Positions 35,569-44,375 of a DNA stretch of 64,000 bases are shown in pieces. Positions within the stretch are counted from its first letter, which is position 1. The number at the start of each line of letters is the position of its first letter. This stretch comes from Thalassotalea sp. Sam97. GTDB taxonomy: Bacteria; Pseudomonadota; Gammaproteobacteria; Enterobacterales; Alteromonadaceae. Position numbers and translations under genes: made by a program. The stretch is taken from the NCBI RefSeq assembly GCF_041379765.1, contig NZ_CP166919.1:558001-622000 (forward strand), written 5' to 3'. The notes beneath the pieces were generated by a model. It did no database searches, was not told the DNA's origin, and saw nothing but the letters and a program-made list of their open reading frames with translations.

Positions 35569-35940
35569 ATGGAACAATCCAGTAAAAGTAGCGCTGTTAG
35601 ACGCGATCCATCTAAGTTCCCAAGTGATGCAAATGGCAATATGTTGTGGCATATGGCGCTCGAAGGAGACGACTTAAACCGCCCTCGAGAAATTCAATTT
35701 TCGGTTATTTTCCCATCGCAAGAATTAGCGCTTAAATTTGGCGGACTGTTGCTTGCTAATAATCAGAAACTTTCGTTTTGCCCTTACCTTGAAAATCCTG
35801 AACACCCATGGGAGATCACTGCTTATCCTGAAATGGCGGCCAGTTATGACAACATAGTCGCTTATCAAAGTTTACTTGAAACTCATGCAAGAAAATTTGA
35901 TGGCGTTTACGATGGCTGGTATTGTCCTCCACAAGGTTAA
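35569..35940 (+). CDS. Second RraB-family protein
   Basis: A 123-residue protein of the same family as the one at 7294, with the ending ARKFDGVYDGWYCP and a central AYPEMAASYDNIVAYQSLLE, where the first gene has MIPSYENIVAMEEKFEKLA. The N-terminal 45 residues are longer and polar. AAGG precedes the ATG. RraB proteins modulate RNase E; whether either paralogue does so here is inference. It is followed by the zinc-ribbon gene. Confidence 0.7.
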   Translation: MEQSSKSSAVRRDPSKFPSDANGNMLWHMALEGDDLNRPREIQFSVIFPSQELALKFGGLLLANNQKLSFCPYLENPEHPWEITAYPEMAASYDNIVAYQSLLETHARKFDGVYDGWYCPPQG

Positions 35941-35965
35941 CTATTTTACTTGCTAGAACTACAGC

Positions 35966-36187
35966 ATGTCACAAATCGATGTATCAAAACTGAAGTCGTT
36001 TAATAAGCTAACGGCGAAATCGTATAACGATCAAAAAGCCCTCATTAAAAAGGTATTAATGGGGCGCGTCATGAATTGCCAAGGGTGCAAGCAAGTGATT
36101 AAATTTCACGAAAAACAAGCCAACAATCCGGCTAAAATTGCTTGTACTAAGGGGTGCACAGATATAGAACTTGATATCGACCTTTAG
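35966..36187 (+). CDS. Small Cys-cluster protein (possible zinc ribbon)
   Basis: A 73-residue protein with a basic N-terminal half and the Cys pattern NCQGC ... CTKGC, four Cys spaced as two CxxC-like knuckles that could bind zinc. I do not recognise the family. It sits 25 bases after the RraB-like gene and 7 bases before acpH, so all three could be one transcript. Confidence 0.6.
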   Translation: MSQIDVSKLKSFNKLTAKSYNDQKALIKKVLMGRVMNCQGCKQVIKFHEKQANNPAKIACTKGCTDIELDIDL

Positions 36188-36194
36188 GTAAGCT

Positions 36195-36779
36195 GTGAAT
36201 TATTTAGCTCATCTTTATTTTGCCAAGCCCACGACATATTCGATGGTTGGCAACTTAATGGGCGACTTTATGAAAGGGGTCGATATTACTGAACTGCCCA
36301 CGGCAACCGCTAAAGGCGTCCTTAATCATCGCTTAATTGATAAATACACTGATAACCATCCCATTGTTCGCCAGTTAAAACCACGCATAACCACTGAGCG
36401 TCGCCGCTTTGCCGGACTCATTATTGATGTGGCTTTTGATCATTTTCTCGCTCGCCATTGGCAACAATATCACTCCCAGCCTTTGCCTGATTTCTGCCAG
36501 CAAGTTTATGACTTACTTAACCAATATCCACACTCATTACCTGGGCGCATGCCTAGGGTTGTAGAGTCGATGAGCCAAGATGATTGGCTGTCTGGATATC
36601 ATCGCATGCAATTAACAGGGCAGGCGATAGACTCAATCGCCAAGCGCATTCGTTTTAACAACAATTTAGCTGGCGCGATTAGTGAAGTAGAGCTGCACTA
36701 TCAAGCATTTGAACAGGCTTTTTTGACGTTTTTTCCGCAGTTGCAAGCGCATGTGCAACACCATAATATTGAACAATAG
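36195..36779 (+). CDS. acpH: Acyl carrier protein phosphodiesterase
   Basis: Removes the 4'-phosphopantetheine arm from holo-ACP. The 194-residue chain resembles E. coli AcpH: start NYLAHLYFA, the GNLMGDFMKG loop, HRLIDKYTDNHP and DVAFDHFLARHW, with the His/Asp residues typical of this metal-dependent family. Translation starts at a GTG with AGGTA upstream, 7 bases past the zinc-ribbon gene. Confidence 0.88.
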   Translation: MNYLAHLYFAKPTTYSMVGNLMGDFMKGVDITELPTATAKGVLNHRLIDKYTDNHPIVRQLKPRITTERRRFAGLIIDVAFDHFLARHWQQYHSQPLPDFCQQVYDLLNQYPHSLPGRMPRVVESMSQDDWLSGYHRMQLTGQAIDSIAKRIRFNNNLAGAISEVELHYQAFEQAFLTFFPQLQAHVQHHNIEQ

Positions 36780-36986
36780 CATTCACTAACTGCGCAGTTA
36801 TTATCAGCGAGCCGTTTGTTTAGCGGCTATACTGACATGCAATTACTGCACATTAAAGGAAACTTAATACCAAGGTGACGGTTTTGCAAAGTTTGGTTTT
36901 AGGCTTTGATATAAGGCTTTATCGTTGTCGGTGTTGAGCTATTTTTATATACTGCACAACCTAACACTATAACGATAAGAGTCACT

Positions 36987-37661
36987 ATGAACTCATTTAT
37001 AAAGAAAATCGCTGGCGTTTGCTTGTTTGCCATTGTTATGCTGATTATTGGCAAACTGGTTGATAACGATCCGGCGACCCATCAAATTAGCAGTTTTATC
37101 ACTGAACAACGCATTGATAAAACCGTAGAAGGCTGGAAGCAAAACCTACCTAAACCTCCGCAAGTTGCCTTTGCTGAAAATAAAAACTACATATGGCGTT
37201 TAAGAACCAACCAAGGCGATATCACCATCGAGCTATGGCCACAATATGCGCCAATGCATGTATCAAGCACCATTTACTTAAGTAAGTTAGGCTTTTACGA
37301 CAATTTGACTTTCCACCGCGTGATCCCTGAGTTTATGGCGCAAGGTGGTGATCCTATGGGGACAGGCCGTGGTGGCCCTGGTTACCGTTATGACGGTGAG
37401 TTCCACAAAGATGCCACTCACGCTGAAGCGGGTATTTTATCAATGGCAAATGCAGGTCCGGGTAGTGATGGCTCACAATTTTTTATTACCTTTGAAGACA
37501 CTAAGTTTTTAGATGGTCGTCACACCGTATTTGGTAAAGTTATTACTGGTATGGAAACCTTAAAGAAAATCGAAGCGTTAGGTAGCCCACGTGGTAAACC
37601 ACAAAAAGAGATTAAAATTTTAACGTCTAGCATTATTGTAAAAAACAAAAAGCAAGATTAG
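36987..37661 (+). CDS. Membrane-anchored cyclophilin peptidyl-prolyl isomerase
   Basis: Isomerises peptidyl-prolyl bonds and probably works on the periplasmic face. An N-terminal hydrophobic helix (IAGVCLFAIVMLIIGKL) is followed by a spacer and a complete cyclophilin domain: DNLTFHRVIPEFMAQGGD (catalytic Arg and the FxxQGGD), GTGRGGPGYRYDGEF, AGILSMANAGPGSDGSQFFIT and LDGRHTVFGKV. The anchor, rather than a cleavable signal, is the better reading because no cleavage site follows. Confidence 0.9.
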   Translation: MNSFIKKIAGVCLFAIVMLIIGKLVDNDPATHQISSFITEQRIDKTVEGWKQNLPKPPQVAFAENKNYIWRLRTNQGDITIELWPQYAPMHVSSTIYLSKLGFYDNLTFHRVIPEFMAQGGDPMGTGRGGPGYRYDGEFHKDATHAEAGILSMANAGPGSDGSQFFITFEDTKFLDGRHTVFGKVITGMETLKKIEALGSPRGKPQKEIKILTSSIIVKNKKQD

Positions 37662-37680
37662 TTAAAGCTCTAAGGTAATC

Positions 37681-37721
37681 AAAAAGGGTGTGTCAGTTTA
37701 ATTACTGCCACACCTTTTTTT
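37681..37721. terminator. Bidirectional terminator between the cyclophilin and nitroreductase genes
   Basis: AAGGGTGTG-TCAGT pairs with ACTG-CCACACCTT around a short AT loop (one bulge); A and T runs flank both sides. It can serve both convergent genes. Confidence 0.8.
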
Positions 37722-37748
37722 ATGTCGCGACTCTAGCTGTTTTAGCCC

Positions 37749-38423
37749 TTATAAAAAACTGCAAATATCGTCAAATGGCTTTTTAGTTTGCGCGTGTTTA
37801 GGGATGGTAGCATCATCGGCTGGGTAGCCAGCAATTAACAACATATAGGCGCGCTCGTTATCATCGCGCTGACAAATCTTATTTAAAAACGACATTGGCT
37901 TTGGCGTATGAGTTAGGGTTGCGAGGCCTGCATTATGCAGTGCAGTAATTAAAAAGCCGGTAGCAATACCAACCGATTCATGCACGTAGTAATTGGTGTT
38001 ACGATCGTTAACATCAAGGCCACCTTTTTTCTGGCTAAAAATAGCAATCAGCCAGGGTGCAGTTTCTAAATAAGGTTTACTTGCATCGGTACCTAATGGT
38101 TTTAACGCATCTAACCATTCATCACCCGCACGACCATTATAAAAGCCTTGCTCGTGTAATTCTGCTTGCTGGCGAATTTGCTTTTTCACATCGCTCGATT
38201 CAATCGCACAAAAATGCCATGGCTGGTGATTGGCGCCACTTGGCGCACGTCCTGCCGCTTTAATGCAGTTTTCGATAATTTCCCTAGCAACAGGCTTATC
38301 GCTAAATTTACGAATGGAATGACGGCGTGAAATATCGGCAAGAAATTGCTCTGAGCGCTGTCGCATTTGCTCTGGTGGGTATTCAATAAAATCGCTAAGC
38401 GGTGAACAATCATGATCTTGCAT
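37749..38423 (-). CDS. Iodotyrosine-deiodinase-like flavin nitroreductase
   Basis: An FMN enzyme of the nitroreductase fold, 224 residues. Beyond general landmarks (RHSIRKFSDKP, GRAPSGANHQPW, GYPADDATIPKH), it carries the active-site lid that marks the IYD dehalogenase group: EQGFY with Glu91 and Tyr95, and Lys116 in SKPYLETAP, and Thr173 in THTPKP, where the family places its FMN-N5-contacting Thr. These residues grip the substrate zwitterion in IYD. A role in removing halogen from tyrosine derivatives is therefore plausible; a general nitroreductase is the alternative. It converges with the cyclophilin gene. Confidence 0.85.
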   Translation of the reverse strand: MQDHDCSPLSDFIEYPPEQMRQRSEQFLADISRRHSIRKFSDKPVAREIIENCIKAAGRAPSGANHQPWHFCAIESSDVKKQIRQQAELHEQGFYNGRAGDEWLDALKPLGTDASKPYLETAPWLIAIFSQKKGGLDVNDRNTNYYVHESVGIATGFLITALHNAGLATLTHTPKPMSFLNKICQRDDNERAYMLLIAGYPADDATIPKHAQTKKPFDDICSFL

Positions 38424-38701
38424 GGTAAAAGCGTCCTGTTGTTATTGTATTGGTGATCTCTAGCGCATACACAAAGGTATACTGCCAATAAAATCACTAT
38501 AAACAGGAAATGGTCGTTAATACAAGAAGCTAGTGCAGCAAGCAAATACAAGAAATAACAACGACAATCAACAATGCCGTTTAGTCATAGTAAGTGAGTG
38601 ATGTTCTCTGTGTGCCCCGTCGCGACAGGTTTTTTAGTCGATTTGCTAGGGGCGCGAGTTTTTATTTAGACCTGATATGTGAGAATTTTGTTAGTAAATG
38701 C

Positions 38702-39313
38702 TTACCAAAGTAAAGACAACGAAAACAGAATAAAGCTGGCACCAAACGCCATTTTTATGCGCGCTTTATTCGTATCGCTTATCGCTAACGCATTGGACTT
38801 TTTGCCCACATAGGCATACAGCATTGGAAAGGTAAACGCAGAACACATGCTAATGCTCATTAGCGGGATAAACTGCTCCGCCATAGGTTTAGATGCATCA
38901 ACAAACTGCGGCAACAGTGCACTAAAGAACAACAACGCTTTAGGGTTAGTAATCGCCACAGTAAAGTGTTTACGCCACATATGGCGACGTTTAATCGAGC
39001 GAGCCACCATTGCAGCTCCACTAGCCTGAGCTCGCGCAGAGCGGATGATATTCACGCCTAAATAGCACAGGTAGCTACAACCAAGTAGCTTTAACAGTGT
39101 AAATGCCGTTGGTGAGGCTAGCACTAAGCTAGTTAAGCCCATGGCTGATAGCGCCGCCAATATCAATATCGCCGCCATATGACCGGTTACCGCCACACCC
39201 GATTTACGCATACCCGCCATTGCACCATTTTCAGCGGCAACAAAATTCGATGGACCAGGCAAAGCAGCAACTAAAGCTGACATGGTGGCATAAGTAAGGT
39301 ATTCAGTGATCAT
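38702..39313 (-). CDS. LysE-family amino-acid exporter
   Basis: A 203-residue inner-membrane protein with about six helices and the LysE/RhtB signature: PGPSNFVAAENGAMAGMRKSG, LLKLLGCSYLCYLGVNII and NPKALLFFSALLPQFV. I chose the ATG at 39313 because the family begins shortly before the first helix; the frame to 39358 adds a Cys-rich stretch and is less likely. Exported substrate unknown. Confidence 0.88.
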   Translation of the reverse strand: MITEYLTYATMSALVAALPGPSNFVAAENGAMAGMRKSGVAVTGHMAAILILAALSAMGLTSLVLASPTAFTLLKLLGCSYLCYLGVNIIRSARAQASGAAMVARSIKRRHMWRKHFTVAITNPKALLFFSALLPQFVDASKPMAEQFIPLMSISMCSAFTFPMLYAYVGKKSNALAISDTNKARIKMAFGASFILFSLSLLW

Positions 39314-39535
39314 ACAGGCTACAAAAAAAAGAGGACAACAAACAAAATCAGCGCGCATTATACGGATATTTACGGCTATGTCTGCCTTTGTGATGTTAAA
39401 GTTTGTGGCGAGTTAGAGGATAACGGCGGATGTGGAAGATTTAGATATAACACTACAGCATGATTGAAGAGCTGAAAGCCATTTACAGGCTAAACAAATA
39501 GCACAAATGATATTAATACTAACAAGTTACAAATT

Positions 39536-39564
39536 AAACCAGCTTCTTTTTCAGAAGCTGGTTT
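39536..39564 (-). terminator. Likely terminator of the TM2 gene
   Basis: A 12-bp perfect stem (AAACCAGCTTCT / AGAAGCTGGTTT) with a TTTTC loop lies 11 bases past the stop at 39575; the U run that follows on the minus strand is short. Confidence 0.55.
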
Positions 39565-39574
39565 AGAAAGCTGA

Positions 39575-39988
39575 CTAAAGAAGTGCTGCTTTCTTTTCTT
39601 CGTATTGTTCCTTGGTTAGGACACCTTTTTCGAAAAGTCCGTGAAGCTTTTCTAAACTATCAAGATCTGAGCTTGTGGTATTTTTATTCAAGCTAATAGT
39701 TGAATTTTGTACACCTAGCTTTTCATTTTCTTCTTGTACAATTTTGTATGTAAAATATGCATCTAAGCACCACCATACAAATAAAGCGATCAGTAATACA
39801 TAACCTATTACGATGATCAATGTAGCAAAGCCTAGTGCTAAAAGTACTAACTGAGCAACACCGGACTTTGGGCGACCTAAATAAAAACGATGAACGCCTA
39901 AAAACCCTAAAAACCACCACAGTAAATATGCAACTAATATATTTTTGCCTTCAATATTCATTTGAACGCTATAGTTTTGTTCACTCAT
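39575..39988 (-). CDS. TM2-domain protein with C-terminal SHOCT
   Basis: A 137-residue membrane protein. Residues 16-85 form a TM2 domain (VAYLLWWFLGFLGVHRFYLGR-type hairpin followed by ALGFATLIIVIGYVLLI and DAYFT). Residues 110-137 form a SHOCT helical hairpin (DSLEKLHGLFEKGVLTKEQYEEKKAALL). Both are common small modules without a known activity in bacteria. Confidence 0.8.
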   Translation of the reverse strand: MSEQNYSVQMNIEGKNILVAYLLWWFLGFLGVHRFYLGRPKSGVAQLVLLALGFATLIIVIGYVLLIALFVWWCLDAYFTYKIVQEENEKLGVQNSTISLNKNTTSSDLDSLEKLHGLFEKGVLTKEQYEEKKAALL

Positions 39989-40155
39989 GAACCATTCCTT
40001 ATTATTTTATATATATCCTACCCTCGATCATTTTTGATTAAGGGAAACTGGATTTTTACATTATTTTAACGGTGTTTCAATCTAGGTTTTTATGTGCCGA
40101 ATTTATGAGTGGTAATGTTTGTTATTAAGATTAGTTATGACTTAGGATTTAAAAT

Positions 40156-40181
40156 AAAAAAGCGCCTTGCGGCGCTTTTTT
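40156..40181 (-). terminator. Intrinsic terminator of purL
   Basis: An 11-bp stem (AAAAAAGCGCC / GGCGCTTTTTT) with loop TTGC lies 20 bases beyond the purL stop, with the U run on the minus-strand transcript. Confidence 0.93.
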
Positions 40182-40200
40182 AGTATCTAGTAGTTAGTGA

Positions 40201-43200
40201 TTACCCAACAAACTTACGGGCGTTGCGGAACATGCGTACCCACGGTGAGTCTTCTAACCACTCGTCTGGGTGCCATGAGTTAGCAACCGTTCTAAATACT
40301 CGCTCAGGGTGCGGCATCATAATGGTTACACGGCCATCGGTAGTTGTTAGAGAGGTAATACCGTCAGGTGAACCGTTAGGGTTCGCAGGGTATGTCTCAG
40401 TTACATCACCGTAGTTGTTTACGTAACGCATTGATACAGTGCCCGAGTTATTTGCAACGCCAATCGCGTCTTCTGAAGCGAACTCAGCACGACCTTCACC
40501 GTGAGATACAGCGATAGGCATACGTGAACCTTCCATACCTTTGAAGAAGATTGACGGCGACTCTTGGATCTCAACTAATGAGAAACGTGCTTCAAAACGC
40601 TCTGAACGGTTTTGTACAAAGTGTGGCCAGTGGTCACTACCTGGGATGATTTCTTTTAAGTTAGAAAGCATCTGACAACCGTTACATACACCTAATGAGA
40701 AGGTGTCTTCGCGGTGGAAGAAGGTCTTGAACATTTCACGCGCTTGGTCGTTGAACAAGATTGATTTCGCCCAACCTTCACCAGCACCTAGTACGTCACC
40801 GTAAGAGAAGCCACCACAAGCAACTAAGCCTTTGAAATTGGCAAGATCTACACGGCCACCTAGGATGTCTGACATGTGAACGTCAACAGTGATAAAGCCA
40901 GCACGGTCGAAAGCTGCTGCCATTTCAACGTGTGAGTTAACACCTTGCTCACGTAAGATAGCAACTTTCGGGTTGCTTTCTTCGGTTGCGTCTTTCGCGA
41001 TTAAGTCAGCAACGATGTCTTCGTTGATGTCGAAGGTTAAGTGCGCGTTTAGACCTGGATCTTCGGTATCGAACTTCTGTGCGTGCTCTTGTTCTGCACA
41101 CTCTGGGTTGTCACGCATTGACTGCATCTTGAAGGTCGTTTCTGCCCAAACGGTACGGTAGTAAGTACGGGTGTTAGCTAGTACTTCTTCACCGTCACGA
41201 GTAAAGCGGATAACGTCTTCGTTGTTGATGCGACCAATATCAGTGAAACATTCCATTAAGCCGTATTGCTCAATGATTGCGTGAACTGCGTCAACGTCGT
41301 CTTCACGGATTTGGATTACCGCACCAAGCTCTTCGTTAAATAGTACGCTTAGGTTGTCACCAGCAAGCTTGCTGATATCAATATCAACACCCGTGTGACC
41401 AGCAAACGCCATTTCAGCTACGGTTGTGAATAAACCACCGTCTGAACGGTCATGGTACGCTATTAGTTTTTCATCACGTACTAAGTGTTGAATTAAGTTG
41501 AAGAAGTTCTTTAAGTCTTCCGCGTTATCAACGTCTGGTGTCTCAGTACCTAATTGCTTGTAAACCTGAGCGATACATGAACCACCTAAACGGTTCTTAC
41601 CTTTTGAAAGGTCAATCGCAACAATGCGAGAATCGCCTTTGTCAGTGCGAAGCTCTGGGGTAACGGTTTTACGGATATCTTCAACACGACCGAAAGCAGT
41701 AATAACCAATGATAATGGTGCAGTAACAGCTTTTTCTTCGCCGTTCTCTTCCCACTGAGTTTTCATACTCATTGAGTCTTTACCAACAGGAATGGTTAGG
41801 CCAAGAGCTGGACATAATTCTTCACCAACGGCTTTAACCGCTTCGTAAAGACCTGCATCTTCACCTGGGTGACCCGCTGCTGCCATCCAGTTAGCAGAAA
41901 GCTTGATGTTGTTTAAATCACCAATATCGGCACTTGCGATGTTGGTTAATGACTCAGCTACTGCTAATCGTGCTGATGCACCGTAGTTAAGTAGTGCTAC
42001 AGGTGTTCTTTCACCCATAGACATCGCTTCACCGTGGTATGAATCAAGCGCTGCTGCAGTAACAGCACAGTCGGCTACAGGAACTTGCCATGGGCCAACC
42101 ATTTGGTCACGAGCAACCATACCAGTTACTGAACGGTCACCAATGGTGATAAGGAAGGTTTTTTCAGCGATGGTCGGTAGACGTAATAAACGGTCTGCCG
42201 CATCAGCTAAATCAACATCTGCTAGCTCAAGTTCTTTACCTGTTTCTGTGCGTGACTCAACATCACGGTGCATTTTCGGTGTTTTACCTAGTAATACGTT
42301 TAGTGGTAAATCAATTGGCTTAGCAAGTGACTCGTCATCAGCAAAGTGGCTGTCAGTTAGTGTTAAGTGCTCTTCTTCGGTTGCGTAACCTACTACCGCA
42401 AACGGTGCGCGCTCACGCTCACAGATTGCACGGAACTCTTCTACACGCTCTGGTGCTACCGCTAATACGTAACGTTCTTGTGATTCGTTACACCAAATTT
42501 CTAGTGGTGACATGCTACGCTCGTCGTTTGGTACGTTGCGAAGTTCAAAGTTACCACCACGGCCGCCGTCAGATACTAGCTCTGGGAATGCGTTTGATAG
42601 ACCACCTGCACCCACATCGTGGATGAATAGAATTGGGTTATTTTCACCTTGTTGCCAACAACGGTCGATAACTTCCTGACAACGACGCTCCATTTCAGGG
42701 TTATCACGTTGTACCGAAGCAAAGTCTAGATCTTCGTCTGATTGACCTGATGCCATTGAAGACGCAGCACCGCCACCAAGACCGATGTTCATTGCTGGGC
42801 CACCTAGGGCGATAAGCGCTGCACCAACAACAATTTCACCTTTTTCAACGTGCTCGCTACGGATGTTACCTAAACCACCTGCGATCATGATTGGCTTGTG
42901 GTAACCACGTACTTCTTCACCGTTGAACGAGTTTACGTTTTCTTCGTAAGTACGGAAGTAACCTAAAATGTTTGGACGACCAAATTCGTTGTTAAACGCT
43001 GCGCCACCTAGTGGGCCTTCCATCATAATGTCTAATGCATTAACGATACGGCTTGGCTTACCAAAGTCGGTTTCCCACGGTTGTTCAAAACCAGGAATAC
43101 GTAGGTTAGATACAGAGAAACCAACCAAACCTGCTTTTGGTTTAGAACCAATACCGGTTGCACCTTCGTCACGAATTTCACCACCAGAGCCTGTTGCCGC

Positions 43201-44121
43201 ACCTGGGAATGGTGAAATGGCCGTAGGGTGGTTATGAGTTTCAACTTTCATAAGAATGTTGATGTCTTCAACGTTGTAGGCGTACTCGTTAGTTTCTGGA
43301 TCTGGGAAGAAACGACCAGCTTCTGAACCAACCATTACTGCAGCGTTATCTTTGTAAGCGCTTAGTACGTTATCTGGGTTGGTTTCGTAGGTGTTTTTGA
43401 TCATTTTGAACAGCGATTTAGGCTGCTCTTGACCGTCGATAGTCCAATCGGCGTTAAAGATCTTGTGACGACAGTGCTCTGAGTTTGCTTGCGCGAACAT
43501 GTAAAGTTCGATGTCGTTAGGGTTACGACCAAGCTCAGTGAAGTTCTCTACTAAGTAGTCAATCTCGTCTTCAGCAAGAGCTAAGCCTAACTCGATGTTG
43601 GCTTTAACAAGTGCGTCACGACCACCAGTTAAAATATCAACTGATTTTAATTTACCCGGTTCTGCTGTGGCAAATAGTACGTGTGCATCGCTGCTATCAG
43701 TAAAGATGGTTTCCATCATACGGTCGTGAATTAGCGAGGCAAGATCAGCGCTTTGTTGTTCTGTAAGTTCTGCTGATGTTGTTACGTAGTACGCAAGGCC
43801 ACGTTCAAGACGGATGATTTTATCAAGGCCACAGTTGTGGGCAATGTCGGTCGCTTTAGAAGACCAAGGTGAGATAGTGCCTGGGCGAGGGGTTACAAGG
43901 AGTAAAGTACCTTGTGGTTCGTGCTCTTCAATTTTTGGGCCGTAGGTTAATAGCTTTGCTAGCTTGCTTAACTCGTCAGCTGAAAGCTCGGCGCTTTGAT
44001 GACTGAAGTGCATGAACTCGGCGTAGATATCTGTCACCGGTAGGTTCAGTTGCTCGCACTGTTTTTTAAGCTTATTAATTCTGAAATCAGAAAGCGCAGG
44101 AGCGCCACGTAAGATTTCCAT
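40201..44121 (-). CDS. purL: Phosphoribosylformylglycinamidine synthase
   Basis: Single-chain large FGAM synthase of purine synthesis, turning FGAR plus glutamine to FGAM. The order is N-terminal domain (MEILRGAPALS), the ATP-grasp-like core with GEIRDEGATGIGSKPKAGL, FASVQRDNPEMERRCQEV and HDVGAGGLSNAFPE, then a C-terminal glutaminase: GVNSHVEMAAA, the nucleophile loop GVCNGCQM, and HGEGRAEFA and MPHPERVFR. It matches E. coli PurL throughout; 1306 residues from the ATG at 44121. The frame opens at a GTG at 44133. A hairpin lies in its leader. Confidence 0.96.
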   Translation of the reverse strand: MEILRGAPALSDFRINKLKKQCEQLNLPVTDIYAEFMHFSHQSAELSADELSKLAKLLTYGPKIEEHEPQGTLLLVTPRPGTISPWSSKATDIAHNCGLDKIIRLERGLAYYVTTSAELTEQQSADLASLIHDRMMETIFTDSSDAHVLFATAEPGKLKSVDILTGGRDALVKANIELGLALAEDEIDYLVENFTELGRNPNDIELYMFAQANSEHCRHKIFNADWTIDGQEQPKSLFKMIKNTYETNPDNVLSAYKDNAAVMVGSEAGRFFPDPETNEYAYNVEDINILMKVETHNHPTAISPFPGAATGSGGEIRDEGATGIGSKPKAGLVGFSVSNLRIPGFEQPWETDFGKPSRIVNALDIMMEGPLGGAAFNNEFGRPNILGYFRTYEENVNSFNGEEVRGYHKPIMIAGGLGNIRSEHVEKGEIVVGAALIALGGPAMNIGLGGGAASSMASGQSDEDLDFASVQRDNPEMERRCQEVIDRCWQQGENNPILFIHDVGAGGLSNAFPELVSDGGRGGNFELRNVPNDERSMSPLEIWCNESQERYVLAVAPERVEEFRAICERERAPFAVVGYATEEEHLTLTDSHFADDESLAKPIDLPLNVLLGKTPKMHRDVESRTETGKELELADVDLADAADRLLRLPTIAEKTFLITIGDRSVTGMVARDQMVGPWQVPVADCAVTAAALDSYHGEAMSMGERTPVALLNYGASARLAVAESLTNIASADIGDLNNIKLSANWMAAAGHPGEDAGLYEAVKAVGEELCPALGLTIPVGKDSMSMKTQWEENGEEKAVTAPLSLVITAFGRVEDIRKTVTPELRTDKGDSRIVAIDLSKGKNRLGGSCIAQVYKQLGTETPDVDNAEDLKNFFNLIQHLVRDEKLIAYHDRSDGGLFTTVAEMAFAGHTGVDIDISKLAGDNLSVLFNEELGAVIQIREDDVDAVHAIIEQYGLMECFTDIGRINNEDVIRFTRDGEEVLANTRTYYRTVWAETTFKMQSMRDNPECAEQEHAQKFDTEDPGLNAHLTFDINEDIVADLIAKDATEESNPKVAILREQGVNSHVEMAAAFDRAGFITVDVHMSDILGGRVDLANFKGLVACGGFSYGDVLGAGEGWAKSILFNDQAREMFKTFFHREDTFSLGVCNGCQMLSNLKEIIPGSDHWPHFVQNRSERFEARFSLVEIQESPSIFFKGMEGSRMPIAVSHGEGRAEFASEDAIGVANNSGTVSMRYVNNYGDVTETYPANPNGSPDGITSLTTTDGRVTIMMPHPERVFRTVANSWHPDEWLEDSPWVRMFRNARKFVG

Positions 44122-44152
44122 AGTTTCTCTCACCTAAGTTTTATTAATGAAT

Positions 44153-44194
44153 ATCGATTCCACTGCTTATACTTATATAGGCAGTGGAATTGAT
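44153..44194 (-). promoter_or_regulatory. Hairpin in the purL leader
   Basis: A 14-bp inverted repeat (ATCGATTCCACTGC / GCAGTGGAATTGAT, 13 of 14 pairing) with a 14-base AT-rich loop lies 31 bases upstream of the purL ATG. No U run follows, so it is not a terminator. It could be a regulatory stem or protein site. Confidence 0.45.
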
Positions 44195-44375
44195 ACTCAT
44201 ATCGATATTTATTGCTTTAGTTAGCGCGTTATTATTATTGGGCGATCGCGATGCTGTTTTTTCGCGCGCATTATAAAAGAAAACCGCGCAATTAGTAAGA
44301 GGGAAAGCCTTTGAATACGGTTAATTTAAAAAAAAGCTGTAAAATTTTTTCAAATGACATCACAATGACTTTGTT

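Noticed and set aside
36787..36800. Perfect 14-bp palindrome TAACTGCGCAGTTA after acpH.
   Set aside because: Short, isolated, with no second copy or obvious promoter; chance is likely.
44134..44375. Search for a PurR box upstream of purL.
   Set aside because: No ACGCAAACG-like sequence is visible; only the inverted repeat at 44153 was found.
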